DNA of 64,000 bases from Billgrantia tianxiuensis (GTDB lineage: Bacteria; Pseudomonadota; Gammaproteobacteria; Pseudomonadales; Halomonadaceae): the NCBI RefSeq assembly GCF_009834345.1, contig NZ_CP035042.1, positions 4,712,001-4,776,000 of the forward strand. Reading direction: 5' to 3'. Made by a program: the position numbers and the translations under genes. This document shows positions 38,253 through 47,529 of this stretch, piece by piece. The notes below the pieces were generated by a model. It saw only the letters and a program-made list of their open reading frames with translations. It was not told the origin of the DNA and did no database searches. How positions within the stretch are numbered: the first letter of the stretch is position 1; each line of letters opens with the position of its first letter.

Positions 38253-39377
38253 CTAGACGGACACCCACCTGCCCTCGGCATGAGAGCGCTCAATCGCATT
38301 GATCATGCGGTTGACCCGCCAGGCCTCGCGGAAATCGGGATAGAGAGGCTTGCCAGCTACGATGCCTTCCACCAGATCGCGGATCTCAATGATCTTCTGG
38401 TCGTTGTAGCCCAGCCCATGGCCGGCGGCCGGGCTGAACGCGGCATAGTCGGGGTGCTCGGGGCCCATCAGCAGCGTGCGGAAACCGCGGCGTCCCTCAG
38501 GCCCAGCGTGCTTGTAGAGCTGCAGCTCGCTCATGCGCTCCTGGTCGAAGATTATCGAGCCGTTGGTGCCGATAATGGTGTAGGCCAGCCCCATCTTGCG
38601 TCCGGTAGCCACCCGGGAAGTCTCGATATTACCGATCAGGCCACCATCGAAGCGCAGCAACGCCTGAGCCTGGTCATCGTTTTCGACCTCCCCCATACCA
38701 CCCCTGCCATCAGGCAAAGGTCGCCTGGGTATCACCGTCTGCAGTTGGCCGAATACTTCGCTGATTCGCTGGCCGGTCAGGTATTCCGCCATGTTGAGAA
38801 TATGCGATCCCACGTCCCCCAGGGCCCCGGCGCCGGCGGTAACCCGCTGGGCATGCCAGTCCAGCGGTTTGGCGGGATCGCTCATATAGTCTTCGTTATG
38901 GCGGCCGCGGAAGTGGATCAGCTCACCAATCTCGCCACTGGCGATAATCTCCCGGGCCAGTTGGGTGGCCGAGTTACGGATATAGTTGAAGCCCACCAGG
39001 GTCTTGACCCCGGCCCTTTCCGCGGCCTCCACCATCTCCTGAGCATCGGCGGAGGAAAGCGCCAAGGGCTTCTCGGCATAGACGTGCTTACCCGCCTCAA
39101 TGGCGGCAAGCGCCATCTCCTTGTGCAGGTAGTTGGGCGAGCAGATGTCTACCACATCGACCTCGGGGTCGCTTACCAACGCCTTCCAGTCGCCGGTGGC
39201 TCGGGCGAAGCCCAACTCACGAGCCTTGCGCGCGGCCAGCTCGCCATCGACCTCGGCCAACAGTTCGCAGACCGGGTGGGCGGGCAACGGGAAGACGGTG
39301 GGAGCGGCCCTAAGGGCGATCGCATGGGCCTTGCCCATGTAGCCGGTACCAATAAGACCGAACTTCAGCGTCTGCAT
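38253..39377 (-). CDS. Gfo/Idh/MocA family oxidoreductase
   Basis: NAD(P)-dependent sugar or polyol dehydrogenase, last gene of the inositol operon. 374 aa from ATG 39377 (MQTLKFGLIGTGYMGKAHAIAL). Conserved EKPLALSSADAQEM and the substrate-side segment GALGDVGSHILNMAEYLTG are present. It is only distantly like IolG, so it probably oxidises another inositol stereoisomer or related polyol (for example scyllo- or chiro-inositol). The exact substrate is not readable from sequence. Confidence 0.88.
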   Translation of the reverse strand: MQTLKFGLIGTGYMGKAHAIALRAAPTVFPLPAHPVCELLAEVDGELAARKARELGFARATGDWKALVSDPEVDVVDICSPNYLHKEMALAAIEAGKHVYAEKPLALSSADAQEMVEAAERAGVKTLVGFNYIRNSATQLAREIIASGEIGELIHFRGRHNEDYMSDPAKPLDWHAQRVTAGAGALGDVGSHILNMAEYLTGQRISEVFGQLQTVIPRRPLPDGRGGMGEVENDDQAQALLRFDGGLIGNIETSRVATGRKMGLAYTIIGTNGSIIFDQERMSELQLYKHAGPEGRRGFRTLLMGPEHPDYAAFSPAAGHGLGYNDQKIIEIRDLVEGIVAGKPLYPDFREAWRVNRMINAIERSHAEGRWVSV

Positions 39378-39449
39378 CCTGACCGCTCTCCTGACAAGTC
39401 CGCGGAACGAAACGGGGCCATGAACCACGTCGCGGGTAGCATGGGAAGA

Positions 39450-40352
39450 TCAATCGATGATCCGGAACCCGGCCTGCTCGGCCAGGGCGCGCAGATTGCG
39501 ATACCCCATGTGGGCATAGGTGAGAGGATGCGCAATCTCGGGGTCCTGTTCAGCCTCCACCACCAGCCAGCCTCGGTAGCCGGTCTCGCGCAGGTGGGTC
39601 AGGGTGGGCAGGAAGTCGACGTCGCCATCGCCCGGCACGGTGAAGAGACCATCGAGGACGGCGTCGAGGAAGCTCTTGTCGCGATTGCGCAGCTCCTCGA
39701 GGACTGGATAGCGCACGTCCTTGCAGTGCACGTGTCTGATCCGCGATGCGTAGCGCCGGGCGATAGCGAGAGGGTCACCGTCGGCGCCGCGCAGGTGGCC
39801 CAGGTCGAGCAGCAGGCCCACGCCGTCGCGGGTATTGTCGAGCATGCGCTCGACGTCCTGCTGGCTCTCCACCACGGTGCCCAGGTGATGGTGGTACGCC
39901 AGGTGGATGCCCTGTTCGCCGAGGTAGTCGCCCACCACGTTCAACCCTTCGGTGAGACGCCGCCAGTCGGCATCGTCCAGATGCGGCCGCTGCGAGAGGG
40001 GAACGCCCCGGTCGCCGTGGATGCAGCGACTCACTTCGCAGAACACCATCACCTTGGCGCCGCACTGCTTGAGCAGGTCGAGATGATCCTGGACGGCCGC
40101 GATCTCCTCCTCAGGGCTGCGCTCGAGCAACCGGGCAGAGTACCAGCCGGAGACCAGCGCCAGATCGAATCGATCCAGCACCTCGGAGAGCGCCTCGGGC
40201 GTGCGGGGAAACTTGTTGCCGAGTTCGAAACCGGAGAAGCCGGCCTCGCGCCCCTCCTCGAGGCATACCTCCAGCGGCGTGTCGGCGCCGAGGCTCGGCA
40301 GGTCGTCGTTAGTCCAGGTGAGGGGATTGATCCCCAAGCGTACACGGCTCAT
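39450..40352 (-). CDS. iolE: myo-inosose-2 dehydratase
   Basis: Second step of inositol catabolism: removes water from 2-keto-myo-inositol. 300 aa, TIM-barrel (AP-endonuclease-2 fold). The start at ATG 40352 (MSRVRLGINPLTWTNDDLPSLG) is preferred because AAGGAGC touches the earlier ATG. Visible: GFELGNKFPR, the metal region YHHHLGTVVESQQDVERML, LLLDLGHLRGADGDP, RIRHVHCKDVR and WLVVEAEQDPE. Operon position between iolD and the Gfo/Idh gene fits. Confidence 0.94.
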   Translation of the reverse strand: MSRVRLGINPLTWTNDDLPSLGADTPLEVCLEEGREAGFSGFELGNKFPRTPEALSEVLDRFDLALVSGWYSARLLERSPEEEIAAVQDHLDLLKQCGAKVMVFCEVSRCIHGDRGVPLSQRPHLDDADWRRLTEGLNVVGDYLGEQGIHLAYHHHLGTVVESQQDVERMLDNTRDGVGLLLDLGHLRGADGDPLAIARRYASRIRHVHCKDVRYPVLEELRNRDKSFLDAVLDGLFTVPGDGDVDFLPTLTHLRETGYRGWLVVEAEQDPEIAHPLTYAHMGYRNLRALAEQAGFRIID

Positions 40353-40410
40353 CGGCATGCTCCTTGGCGAAGCGGCCGGGGCCGCTCGCCATGTCCTTTA
40401 TCGAATGGAT

Positions 40411-42258
40411 TCAGCGCTGCTGACGCTGCTTGGCCTTGCTGTACCCCGCATACGCCTGGCGGACTTGCTCGCGCTCGGAGACCTCGGGTACCGCCACGTC
40501 CCACCAGGCGCCGCCCTCATCGGTGCTGGGCAGCGGATCGGTGTCGAGAGCGATGACGTAGGTGCCGCTGGCCTGGCGAGCACGCACCAGCGCCTGCTCC
40601 AGCCCGGCAATGCCGCGCACGCTCTCGGCCTGGCAACCCAGCGCGCGGGCATGGGCGGCGAAGTCGGTCCTGGGCGCCCCCTCCGGCACCGAGCGACAGT
40701 CCGCCAGCAGGTTGTTGAAACCGGCGCCGCCAGTCACCTGCTGCAGGCGGTTGATGCAGCCGAAGCCGCGATTGTCGAGCACCACCACGATCAGCTTGTG
40801 ACCCAGCATCACCGAGGTGGCGAGTTCCGAGTTGTGCATCAGGTAGCTGCCGTCACCCACCATGACGAACACCTCACGCTCGGGCCGGGCCATCTTGACC
40901 CCCAGGCCACCGGCGATCTCATACCCCATGCAGGAGTAGCCGTACTCCACGTGATAGCTGCCGGGGCCAGCGCACTGCCACAGCTTGTGCAGCTCACCGG
41001 GCAGCCCGCCGGCGGCGCACACCACCGTGCCATCCTCGCCGGCCTGGCGATTGACGGCACCGATCACCTGGGCATCGGTAGGCAGGTCGCGGCCATCGTC
41101 GGCGGTGACCCGCGCCACTACTTCTGCCCATGCCCGCTTGAGGCTGTCTGCCCGCTCGCGCCAAGCGTCGCTGGCGCGCCACTCGGCAAGCCTTGCATCG
41201 AGTGTCCCCAGGCCATCGCGGGCATCGCCGGTCAACGGCAAAGCGCGGTGCTTAAGACTATCGAAGCGACCCACGTTCAGGGCCACCAGGGTCAGGTCGT
41301 CGCGCTCGAACAGCGCGCGCGATCCCGTCGTGAAGTCCTGGAGCCGCGTGCCCACGGCCAGGATGACATCGGCCTGCTCGGCCAGGCGATTGGCAGCCTC
41401 GCTGCCGGTGACGCCGATGGCGCCCATCGCGCAAGGGTGAACTTCGGGCAGGGCCCCCTTGCCGGCCTGGGTCTCGGCCACCGGTACGCCATGAGCCTGG
41501 GCGAAATCGGCGAGCCGCGCACAGGCGTCGGCATAGTGCACCCCGCCACCGGCGATGATCAGCGGGCGCTCGGCGCCGGCCAGAGCAGCGATGGCCGCCT
41601 TGAGCTCCCAGGGGTCCGACTGGGGACGACGGATGCGATGAACCCTCGGGGCGAAGAAGGCCTCGGGATAGTCGTAGGCGAAGGTCTGCACGTCCTGGGG
41701 CAGTGCCAGGGTCGCCGGGCCGCAGTGCTCGGGGTCGAGCAGCGTGGCGATCGCCTGGGGCAGGCTGGTCAGCAGTTGCTCGGGGCGGGTGATGCGGTCG
41801 AAGTAGCGCGATACCGGGCGAAAGCAGTCGTTGACCGTTATGGTCGGGTCGCCGAAGTGCTCGACCTGTTGCAGCACCGGGTCGGGCTCGCGAGTGGCGA
41901 AGGTATCGCCGGGCAGCAACAGCACCGGCAGTCGGTTGGCGTGGGCCAGCGCGGCGGCAGTGACCATGTTGGTCGCCCCCGGTCCGATGGAGCTGGTCGC
42001 GGCCATCATGCGTCGCCGCCCGTGCGCCTTGGCGAAGGCGATGGCGGCATGGGCCATGGTCTGCTCGTTGTGGGCGCGCAGTGTCGGCAGCGCATCCCGG
42101 ACGTGATAGAGCGCTTCGCCGAGACCGGCCACGTTGCCATGGCCGAAGATGGCGAAGACACCCGCGAACAGAGGCGTCTCCTGGCCCTCGCTCTCGATGC
42201 GCTGGACCGCCAGGTAGCGGACCAGGGCCTGGGCCATGGTCAGACGTACGGTGCTCAT
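40411..42258 (-). CDS. iolD: 3D-(3,5/4)-trihydroxycyclohexane-1,2-dione acylhydrolase (ThDP-dependent)
   Basis: Third step of inositol catabolism: hydrolytic ring opening to 5-deoxy-glucuronate. 615 aa from ATG 42258 (MSTVRLTMAQALVRYLAVQR). The three ThDP-enzyme domains are visible: the N-terminal PYR domain with FAIFGHGNVAGLGEAL and HNEQTMAHAAIAFAK, the central domain, and the C-terminal PP domain with MVGDGSYLMHNSELATS. Its ATG overlaps the iolC-J stop (ATGA). Confidence 0.95.
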   Translation of the reverse strand: MSTVRLTMAQALVRYLAVQRIESEGQETPLFAGVFAIFGHGNVAGLGEALYHVRDALPTLRAHNEQTMAHAAIAFAKAHGRRRMMAATSSIGPGATNMVTAAALAHANRLPVLLLPGDTFATREPDPVLQQVEHFGDPTITVNDCFRPVSRYFDRITRPEQLLTSLPQAIATLLDPEHCGPATLALPQDVQTFAYDYPEAFFAPRVHRIRRPQSDPWELKAAIAALAGAERPLIIAGGGVHYADACARLADFAQAHGVPVAETQAGKGALPEVHPCAMGAIGVTGSEAANRLAEQADVILAVGTRLQDFTTGSRALFERDDLTLVALNVGRFDSLKHRALPLTGDARDGLGTLDARLAEWRASDAWRERADSLKRAWAEVVARVTADDGRDLPTDAQVIGAVNRQAGEDGTVVCAAGGLPGELHKLWQCAGPGSYHVEYGYSCMGYEIAGGLGVKMARPEREVFVMVGDGSYLMHNSELATSVMLGHKLIVVVLDNRGFGCINRLQQVTGGAGFNNLLADCRSVPEGAPRTDFAAHARALGCQAESVRGIAGLEQALVRARQASGTYVIALDTDPLPSTDEGGAWWDVAVPEVSEREQVRQAYAGYSKAKQRQQR

Positions 42259-44207
42259 GTCAGTGCTTCCTCCCGCTGGGGAGTGGCATGGCGCAGGCGC
42301 TGCCACTCCTGGATCAGTTCGGCATAGTTGGCTGCCACCCGCTCGATCAGTTGAGCGTCGTCGATGTCTCCCGCCAGCCATTCGCGGCTGGCGGCGGCAA
42401 ACAGCGTCCGGCCCACGGTAAAGCCCTTGCACTGAGGCTGGCGAGCCGCGGCCACGAAGCCACGCTTCATTTCATCCATGGGCGCATCCAGCCCCAGCAG
42501 CACCACGCCCCGGCAGTGCGGGTCCTGTGCATCGATGACCCGGCCGACCGCCTGCCAGGCAGCGTCCGAGAGCGTCGGCAGCTTCCACCAGTCGGGACGT
42601 ATGCCCAGGTGATAGAAGCGCTGCAGGCTACGCGGCAGTGTCCTGTCGTCCACCGGCATGTCGGCCGGCGGAATCACTTCCAGCAGCAGTTCCAGGCCGC
42701 TCTCGCAGGCGGCCCGGTAGAGCTGGCGCAGGCGCGCTTCCTGGTCCAGGCGCAGCGCCAGCGGGTCGTCCGGATGATAGAACACCAGGCACTTGATGAT
42801 GTGCTCGCGCGGCCAGTGGCGCAGCCGGCTGCCCAGGTCGTCGCCATGCTGGAAGCGCAGCGGGCGCGAGCCGGGCAACTCCACCGGGCGTCCCAGCCAC
42901 CAGCCTCGGCCGGTGGCATCGTTGAGTGCATCCTGACCGTAGACGTCGTCGACCAGAATGGCCGGCTGAGATATCCCGGCCTGTCGAGCCCCGCTCTCGG
43001 CGGCACGTACCAGCAGCCGCTTGAGCGCCGGAATGCGCCGCAAATCGGCCCGCACGTCGCGGGCCATCTCGGTGAGCTGGCGCCGATGATCGAAGGCCAG
43101 GCCGCACACTTCCGGCCACTCGTTGGGCGAGCGGGTGGTGACGCGATGCAGGTGGTTGAGGCGCTCGTCCTTGTCGGGGCGCGCCACCGCGTCGCGGCGG
43201 GCCAGATAGTCGAACAGCTCCTTTTCGGTGGGCATGGCCGGCGCGCAGCCATGGCGCGACACCACCAGAGCGCCGCAGGCATTGGCGTAGGTGGCACTGG
43301 TCGCCCAGTCCTCGCCGTTCAACCAACCCCGCAACAGGCCGCTCATGAAGGCGTCGCCGGCCCCCAGCACGTTGAGCACCTCCACCGGGACACCCTCGAC
43401 CACGATGCCCTGCTCGATGCGATCGGGGATCCTGCCCTCGAAGATCACGCAACCCTGGGCACCCAGCTTGCACACCAGGGTGGCGTCGCTGACCTCGCGC
43501 ACCGCATGCAGCGCTGCCAGGGTATCGGTGCTGCCCCCGGCGATGTGGAACTCCTCCTCGGTGCCCACGATGAGGTCGAAATCGTGTAGCCAACGCTGCA
43601 GATCGGCGGTGACCTTGGCATCAGCGACGAAGCGCGTCTCGCCGTCGCCAGGGCTCGTCAGGCCCCACAGCACCGGTCGATAGTCGATGTCCAGTACCCG
43701 CTTGACGCCGTGTTCGCCGGCCGCGTCCAGTGCTTTGCGGCAAGCGCGTCGAGTCGCCTCGGTGGAGAAATGGGTGCCGGTGATGGCCAAGGCCCGGGCG
43801 CGGCCGATGAAGGCCGGATCGATCTCTTCACTGTCGATAGCCATGTCGGCGCAATCGCGACGATAGAAAAGCAGGGGAAACGTCTCGCAATCCTTCAGCG
43901 CCAGCAGCACCAGGCCGGTATGGCGCTCCGGGTCGGTCTGCAACGCCGTGGTGTCGACTCCGACGCGCTCGAGCTCCTCGCGCACGAAGCTGCCCATCTG
44001 CTCATTGCCCACCCGCGAGAGCATGGCCGACCTCAGCCCCAGTCGGGCGGTGCCGTAGGCTACGTTGCCGGAGCTGCCGCCCAGGTACTTGGCGAAACTG
44101 GTGACGTCCTCCAGGCGGCTGCCGAGCTGCTGCGCATAGAGGTCGACGGCGACGCGACCGAGGCAGATCAGGTCCAGCGGCCTGTCGTCGTGTTGGAAAT
44201 CATGCAT
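42255..44207 (-). CDS. iolC: 5-dehydro-2-deoxygluconokinase fused to IolJ-like (DUF2090) aldolase domain
   Basis: Bifunctional 650-aa protein from ATG 44207 (MHDFQHDDRPLDLICLGRVAVDLYAQ) after GGAGAGACGAC. Residues 1 to about 330 are a PfkB sugar kinase (FAKYLGGSSGNVAYGTARLGL and VLNVLGAGDAFMSGLLRGWL) that phosphorylates 5-dehydro-2-deoxygluconate. Residues about 340-650 (EVCGLAFDHRRQL, ILVDDVYGQDALNDA, IIKCLVFYHPDDP, KGFTVGRTLFA) match the DUF2090 domain. That domain serves as the 2-deoxy-5-keto-gluconate-6-phosphate aldolase (IolJ function). Such fusions are common in proteobacterial iol clusters. Confidence 0.94.
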   Translation of the reverse strand: MHDFQHDDRPLDLICLGRVAVDLYAQQLGSRLEDVTSFAKYLGGSSGNVAYGTARLGLRSAMLSRVGNEQMGSFVREELERVGVDTTALQTDPERHTGLVLLALKDCETFPLLFYRRDCADMAIDSEEIDPAFIGRARALAITGTHFSTEATRRACRKALDAAGEHGVKRVLDIDYRPVLWGLTSPGDGETRFVADAKVTADLQRWLHDFDLIVGTEEEFHIAGGSTDTLAALHAVREVSDATLVCKLGAQGCVIFEGRIPDRIEQGIVVEGVPVEVLNVLGAGDAFMSGLLRGWLNGEDWATSATYANACGALVVSRHGCAPAMPTEKELFDYLARRDAVARPDKDERLNHLHRVTTRSPNEWPEVCGLAFDHRRQLTEMARDVRADLRRIPALKRLLVRAAESGARQAGISQPAILVDDVYGQDALNDATGRGWWLGRPVELPGSRPLRFQHGDDLGSRLRHWPREHIIKCLVFYHPDDPLALRLDQEARLRQLYRAACESGLELLLEVIPPADMPVDDRTLPRSLQRFYHLGIRPDWWKLPTLSDAAWQAVGRVIDAQDPHCRGVVLLGLDAPMDEMKRGFVAAARQPQCKGFTVGRTLFAAASREWLAGDIDDAQLIERVAANYAELIQEWQRLRHATPQREEALT

Positions 44208-44235
44208 GTCGTCTCTCCACGTCGCATGTCGTACG

Positions 44236-44262
44236 CTCGCCTCGGGGCGAGCCCGAGGCGAG
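44236..44262. other. large perfect inverted repeat inside the inositol operon
   Basis: Eleven-bp perfect stem (CTCGCCTCGGG/CCCGAGGCGAG) with a five-base loop in the ATPase-iolC gap, with no T-run. Likely an mRNA-stabilising or expression-balancing hairpin between transport and catabolic genes rather than a terminator. Confidence 0.6.
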
Positions 44263-44340
44263 GGAATCAAAGAGTGAAGGCACCCGCGAAACGGAGCAGG
44301 GCGTATTCGTCCTCGCCCGATACCAACCTCCTGAAATCCT

Positions 44341-45214
44341 TCAATGATTGCCGGCGACGTGGGCCTGCTGGGCACCGCCCAGGGGGGACGCCGGCCTGCC
44401 GTCTCGCTTCGCCTTGCTCTCCTGATCGCTGCGCTGGAACTCGGCGAGCTCCGCATCGAGGCTCTCCATCTCGGCGCCCCCCGCCATCATGTCGAGCACC
44501 TCTTCGCGACTTATCGCCTCCTTGCGGAAGGTGCCCAGGCTGGTACCTCGCTTGAGCAGGGTGAAGGCATCCGCCACGGGGTAGGCATGGTGCACGTTGT
44601 GGGTAATGAAGATGACCGCCAGGCCATCGGCCCGGGCCTTGGCGATGTAGCGCAGCACGACCGACGCCTGCTTGACCCCAGCGCCGAGGTCGGCTCGTCG
44701 AGAATCAAGACCTTGGCGCCGAAGTAGACCGCCCGAGCGATGGCCACGCATTGCCGCTCGCCGCCCGAGAGCGTGCCTACCGGCTGGCCGGGGTCGCGCA
44801 CGTCGATGCCGATCTTGGCCATCTCCTGCTTGGCGACTCGGTCGGCATGCTTCCAGTCGATGCGCTTGAAGGGCCCCCACCCCACCGTGGGTTCGCGGCC
44901 CATGAAGAAGTTGCGCGTGATCGACATCAACGGGATCATCGCCAGGTCCTGATAGACGGTGGCGATGCCGGCATCCAGGGCGTAGGCGGGCGACTTGAAG
45001 CGGACCGGCTTGCCCTCGAGGAGCAGTTCCCCTCGGTGGGCCGATAGACGCCCGATAGCGTCTTGATCAGCGTCGACTTGCCTGCGCCATTGTCACCGAG
45101 CAGGCACATGACCTCCCCGGCGTGCACTTCCATCGAGATGTCGCTCAAGGCGATGACGCTGCCGAAGTGCTTGCTGACGTTGCGCATTTCGATTGTCGGC
45201 GTGTGTTCGCTCAT
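44341..45214 (-). pseudogene. inositol-type sugar ABC transporter ATP-binding protein (two frameshifts as read)
   Basis: Energises the sugar importer with the downstream-listed permease and binding protein. It begins [23 protein letters not shown] with Walker [13 protein letters not shown]. The middle frame gives [30 protein letters not shown] (signature and Walker B) and the last frame [24 protein letters not shown] (H-loop). Frame changes occur at four-base G/C runs at 45029-45032 and 44676-44679, each cured by one extra base. When repaired it is one ABC domain of about 290 aa, like FrcA, not the double-ABC form of RbsA/XylG. Probably functional in the organism. Confidence 0.88.
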
Positions 45215-45215
45215 T

Positions 45216-46346
45216 TCACTTGGCCTCCATCGCCTTCTTGCGCATGAAATTGTTGAACAGCACAGCCACCAGCAGCATCGCGCCGAGGAAGACCTGGAAC
45301 CAGTCGGTGTTCACCCCCGTGTAGAAGATCCCCATCTGCACCAGGCCGAATATGAGCGCCCCCAGGGCCGCGCCGATCGCCGAGCCGTAGCCGCCGGTGA
45401 GCAGGGCACCACCGATCACCACGGCGATGATCGCCTCGAGCTCCTTGAGCAGTCCGCGAATGGTGTCGGCCGAGCCGGTATCCATGACCTGCAGGCAGGC
45501 GAAGACGGTGGCCGAGAAGGCGGTGAACACGAACAGCGAGACCTTGACCCGATGCACCGGGACGCCGGAGTTGCGCGCGGCATTGGCATCGCCACCGCTG
45601 GCGAAGATCCAGTTGCCGTAGGGGGTGCAGAGCAGGACCCAGGTCGCCACGGCGGTCAGGCCCAGCCACCAGACGATGGAGATCGGAATGCCGGTGACCA
45701 CCGGGTTGCCGGCGAAATTGGTGGCGATCCAGCCCTGCGCCGCCATCCAGCCGAACAGCCCGGTCGCGACCTCGCCCGAGAACAGGGCAGCCATCCAGTC
45801 GCCGGGGACGTGCTGGTGAATACCGCCGATCTGGGTGCGCCCTGTCAGCAGACGGCTGATGCCGATGGCCAGACCGCGCAGGATGAACAGGAAGCCCAGC
45901 GTGACGATGAAGGACGGCAACCCGGTCCGGTTGACCAGGTAGCCGTTGGTGGCGCCCACCAGCGCCGCACAGGAGAAGGCCAGTAGAATCGCCGCCCACA
46001 GCGGCCAGCCGTATTGCACCACGGGGATGGCGATCAGGATGCCGGCCAGCCCGATCATCGAGCCGATGGAGAGGTCGAACTCACCGCCGATCATCAGTAG
46101 TGCGGCCGCGGTGGCGATGATGCCCAACTGAGCCGCTACCTCGAGGAAGTTGAGGACACCGGATGGCGTGAACATGCCGGTCTCCCTGGCGACGACGAGG
46201 AAGAACCCCAGGACCAGGATGGTACCGGCCAGCGCGCCAAGCTCGGGGCGGCTCAACGCCTTCTTCCAGAACGGGATCCTCCGCAGGCGCTCATCCTGCG
46301 GTGCCAGCGCCGCGTCGGCGGGTCGGGGGGATGCGTTGGACTTCAT
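45216..46346 (-). CDS. sugar ABC transporter permease (CUT2 family, inositol)
   Basis: Inner-membrane channel subunit, 376 aa with about nine to ten hydrophobic helices after a hydrophilic N-terminus. CUT2 permease landmarks: [39 protein letters not shown] (the EAA-like loop), [34 protein letters not shown] and [21 protein letters not shown]. One bp before the ATPase start and 51 bp after the binding protein. Inositol specificity is inferred from the operon. Confidence 0.93.
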   Translation of the reverse strand: MKSNASPRPADAALAPQDERLRRIPFWKKALSRPELGALAGTILVLGFFLVVARETGMFTPSGVLNFLEVAAQLGIIATAAALLMIGGEFDLSIGSMIGLAGILIAIPVVQYGWPLWAAILLAFSCAALVGATNGYLVNRTGLPSFIVTLGFLFILRGLAIGISRLLTGRTQIGGIHQHVPGDWMAALFSGEVATGLFGWMAAQGWIATNFAGNPVVTGIPISIVWWLGLTAVATWVLLCTPYGNWIFASGGDANAARNSGVPVHRVKVSLFVFTAFSATVFACLQVMDTGSADTIRGLLKELEAIIAVVIGGALLTGGYGSAIGAALGALIFGLVQMGIFYTGVNTDWFQVFLGAMLLVAVLFNNFMRKKAMEAK

Positions 46347-46397
46347 GATCGACTCCCACGGCCCGGCCGCTGCCGGGCCATTGCGGTTACGTTGCGG

Positions 46398-47336
46398 TCA
46401 GCGAATTCCCTGCTTGCTCAGTTCGATTACCTGGCTGGCATTCTCCTGGGTCACGAAGCCCGGGCCCGTCGGCACGTCCCCGGCCGGCAGCATGCCGTTC
46501 TTGACGAACTGATCGAGAAAGATCACCGGTAGATAGCCCTGCAGGTACTGCTGCTGGTCGATGGCAAAGTCCAGCTCGCCCTGCTCCAGCGCCTCGAGCG
46601 TGCTGGGAGAGAGATCGAACGTGCCCAGGGTGAACATGTCCGTGGCCCCGTGTTCGCGCATGGCACGGACCAGCGGCTCGGCGGTCAGCGTCCCCAGGGT
46701 CAGGATGGCGTCGATATCGTCGTGCTGGTTGAGATAGGCCACGATGGCGTTACGGATCTCGACCGGGTCGTGAGAGGTGGCCAACTGTTCGGCATTGCCG
46801 CCGAAGCCTTCGCTGAATCCGTCACAGCGGCGGTCGAGCCCCTGATTGCCCTGCTCGTGGTTGACGCAGAGCCCCTTCTCCGCGCCCATCTCCCGCATGC
46901 GCTCGGCGGCCTGCTTGCCCGCCTCATATTCGCTCTGCCCGATATGCAGTCGGGTGCCGTACTGGCTCGCCACGTCCCCACCGGAATTGATGGTAATCAC
47001 CGGAATGTTGTTGTCGGCAGCTTTCTGGACGACACCGCCCAGGGCGTCCTCGTCGGTAAAGGAGACGATCAGGCCGTCCGGGGCCGACGCGACGGCGGCT
47101 TCTATGAGCTGCTGCATCTGGGCCATGTCGAAGGTAGAGGGCGCCCGGTACTCCAGCCTCGCGCCGACCTGCTCGGCGGCATCTTCGGCGCCGTTCTTGA
47201 CCACGGACCAGAACGGGTCGGAGGGAACGCCGTGGGTCACCATGATGAAGCGGGAGCTGTCCTGAGCCTGGGCCGACCCCGCCATGAGAGCCGCTGCCAT
47301 TGTCGAGGCGAGCAGCCTGTGAATGAGACGTGCCAT
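46398..47336 (-). CDS. periplasmic sugar-binding protein of the inositol ABC transporter
   Basis: 312 aa, type I periplasmic-binding fold. Signal peptide MARLIHRLLASTMAAALMAG with AQA cleavage near residue 24. Mature part FIMVTHGVPSDPFWSVVKNGAEDAAEQVG, PDGLIVSFTDEDALGGVVQKA, NIPVITINSGGD and FAIDQQQYLQGYLPVIF match the FrcB/RbsB-type group. First gene of the minus operon, just downstream of the putative IolR-controlled promoter. Confidence 0.92.
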   Translation of the reverse strand: MARLIHRLLASTMAAALMAGSAQAQDSSRFIMVTHGVPSDPFWSVVKNGAEDAAEQVGARLEYRAPSTFDMAQMQQLIEAAVASAPDGLIVSFTDEDALGGVVQKAADNNIPVITINSGGDVASQYGTRLHIGQSEYEAGKQAAERMREMGAEKGLCVNHEQGNQGLDRRCDGFSEGFGGNAEQLATSHDPVEIRNAIVAYLNQHDDIDAILTLGTLTAEPLVRAMREHGATDMFTLGTFDLSPSTLEALEQGELDFAIDQQQYLQGYLPVIFLDQFVKNGMLPAGDVPTGPGFVTQENASQVIELSKQGIR

Positions 47337-47386
47337 GGGTGGTTTCCTCTTGTTGTCGTTTGCCTATCGGTAGCGATGCGGCGTAT

Positions 47387-47400
47387 GAAATATAGGTTCC
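47387..47400. promoter_or_regulatory. putative IolR operator O1 (GAAA-N6-TTCC)
   Basis: One mismatch from the GGAA-N6-TTCC motif reported for IolR of Sinorhizobium meliloti. It overlaps the -10 of the inositol operon promoter, a classic repressor position. Confidence 0.55.
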
Positions 47401-47418
47401 ATTATTGAAATTTAACAA
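47389..47418 (-). promoter_or_regulatory. promoter of the inositol transport/catabolic operon
   Basis: On the minus strand TTGTTA (47418-47413), 18-bp spacer, TATATT (47394-47389), about 50 bp upstream of the binding-protein start. Operator O1 overlaps the -10. Confidence 0.6.
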
Positions 47419-47435
47419 ATCATTTATTCTATACT
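47405..47435 (+). promoter_or_regulatory. possible promoter of iolR-iolG-iolB
   Basis: TTGAAA and TATACT separated by 19 bp (long). The TATAC-TTTG-GTATA palindrome (47430-47443) overlaps its -10, and operator O2 lies just downstream, suggesting autoregulation. Confidence 0.4.
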
Positions 47436-47446
47436 TTGGTATAAAT

Positions 47447-47460
47447 GGAATATTCATTCC
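47447..47460. promoter_or_regulatory. putative IolR operator O2 (GGAA-N6-TTCC)
   Basis: Exact GGAA-TATTCA-TTCC within the larger perfect inverted repeat TGGAAT-ATTC-ATTCCA (47446-47461), 70 bp upstream of the iolR start. Confidence 0.65.
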
Positions 47461-47529
47461 AAGATACTAGACTGCGATCAGGCGACTCGACACAGAGCCG
47501 TAATGCGACCGGGCGAGGCAGGCCACCAC

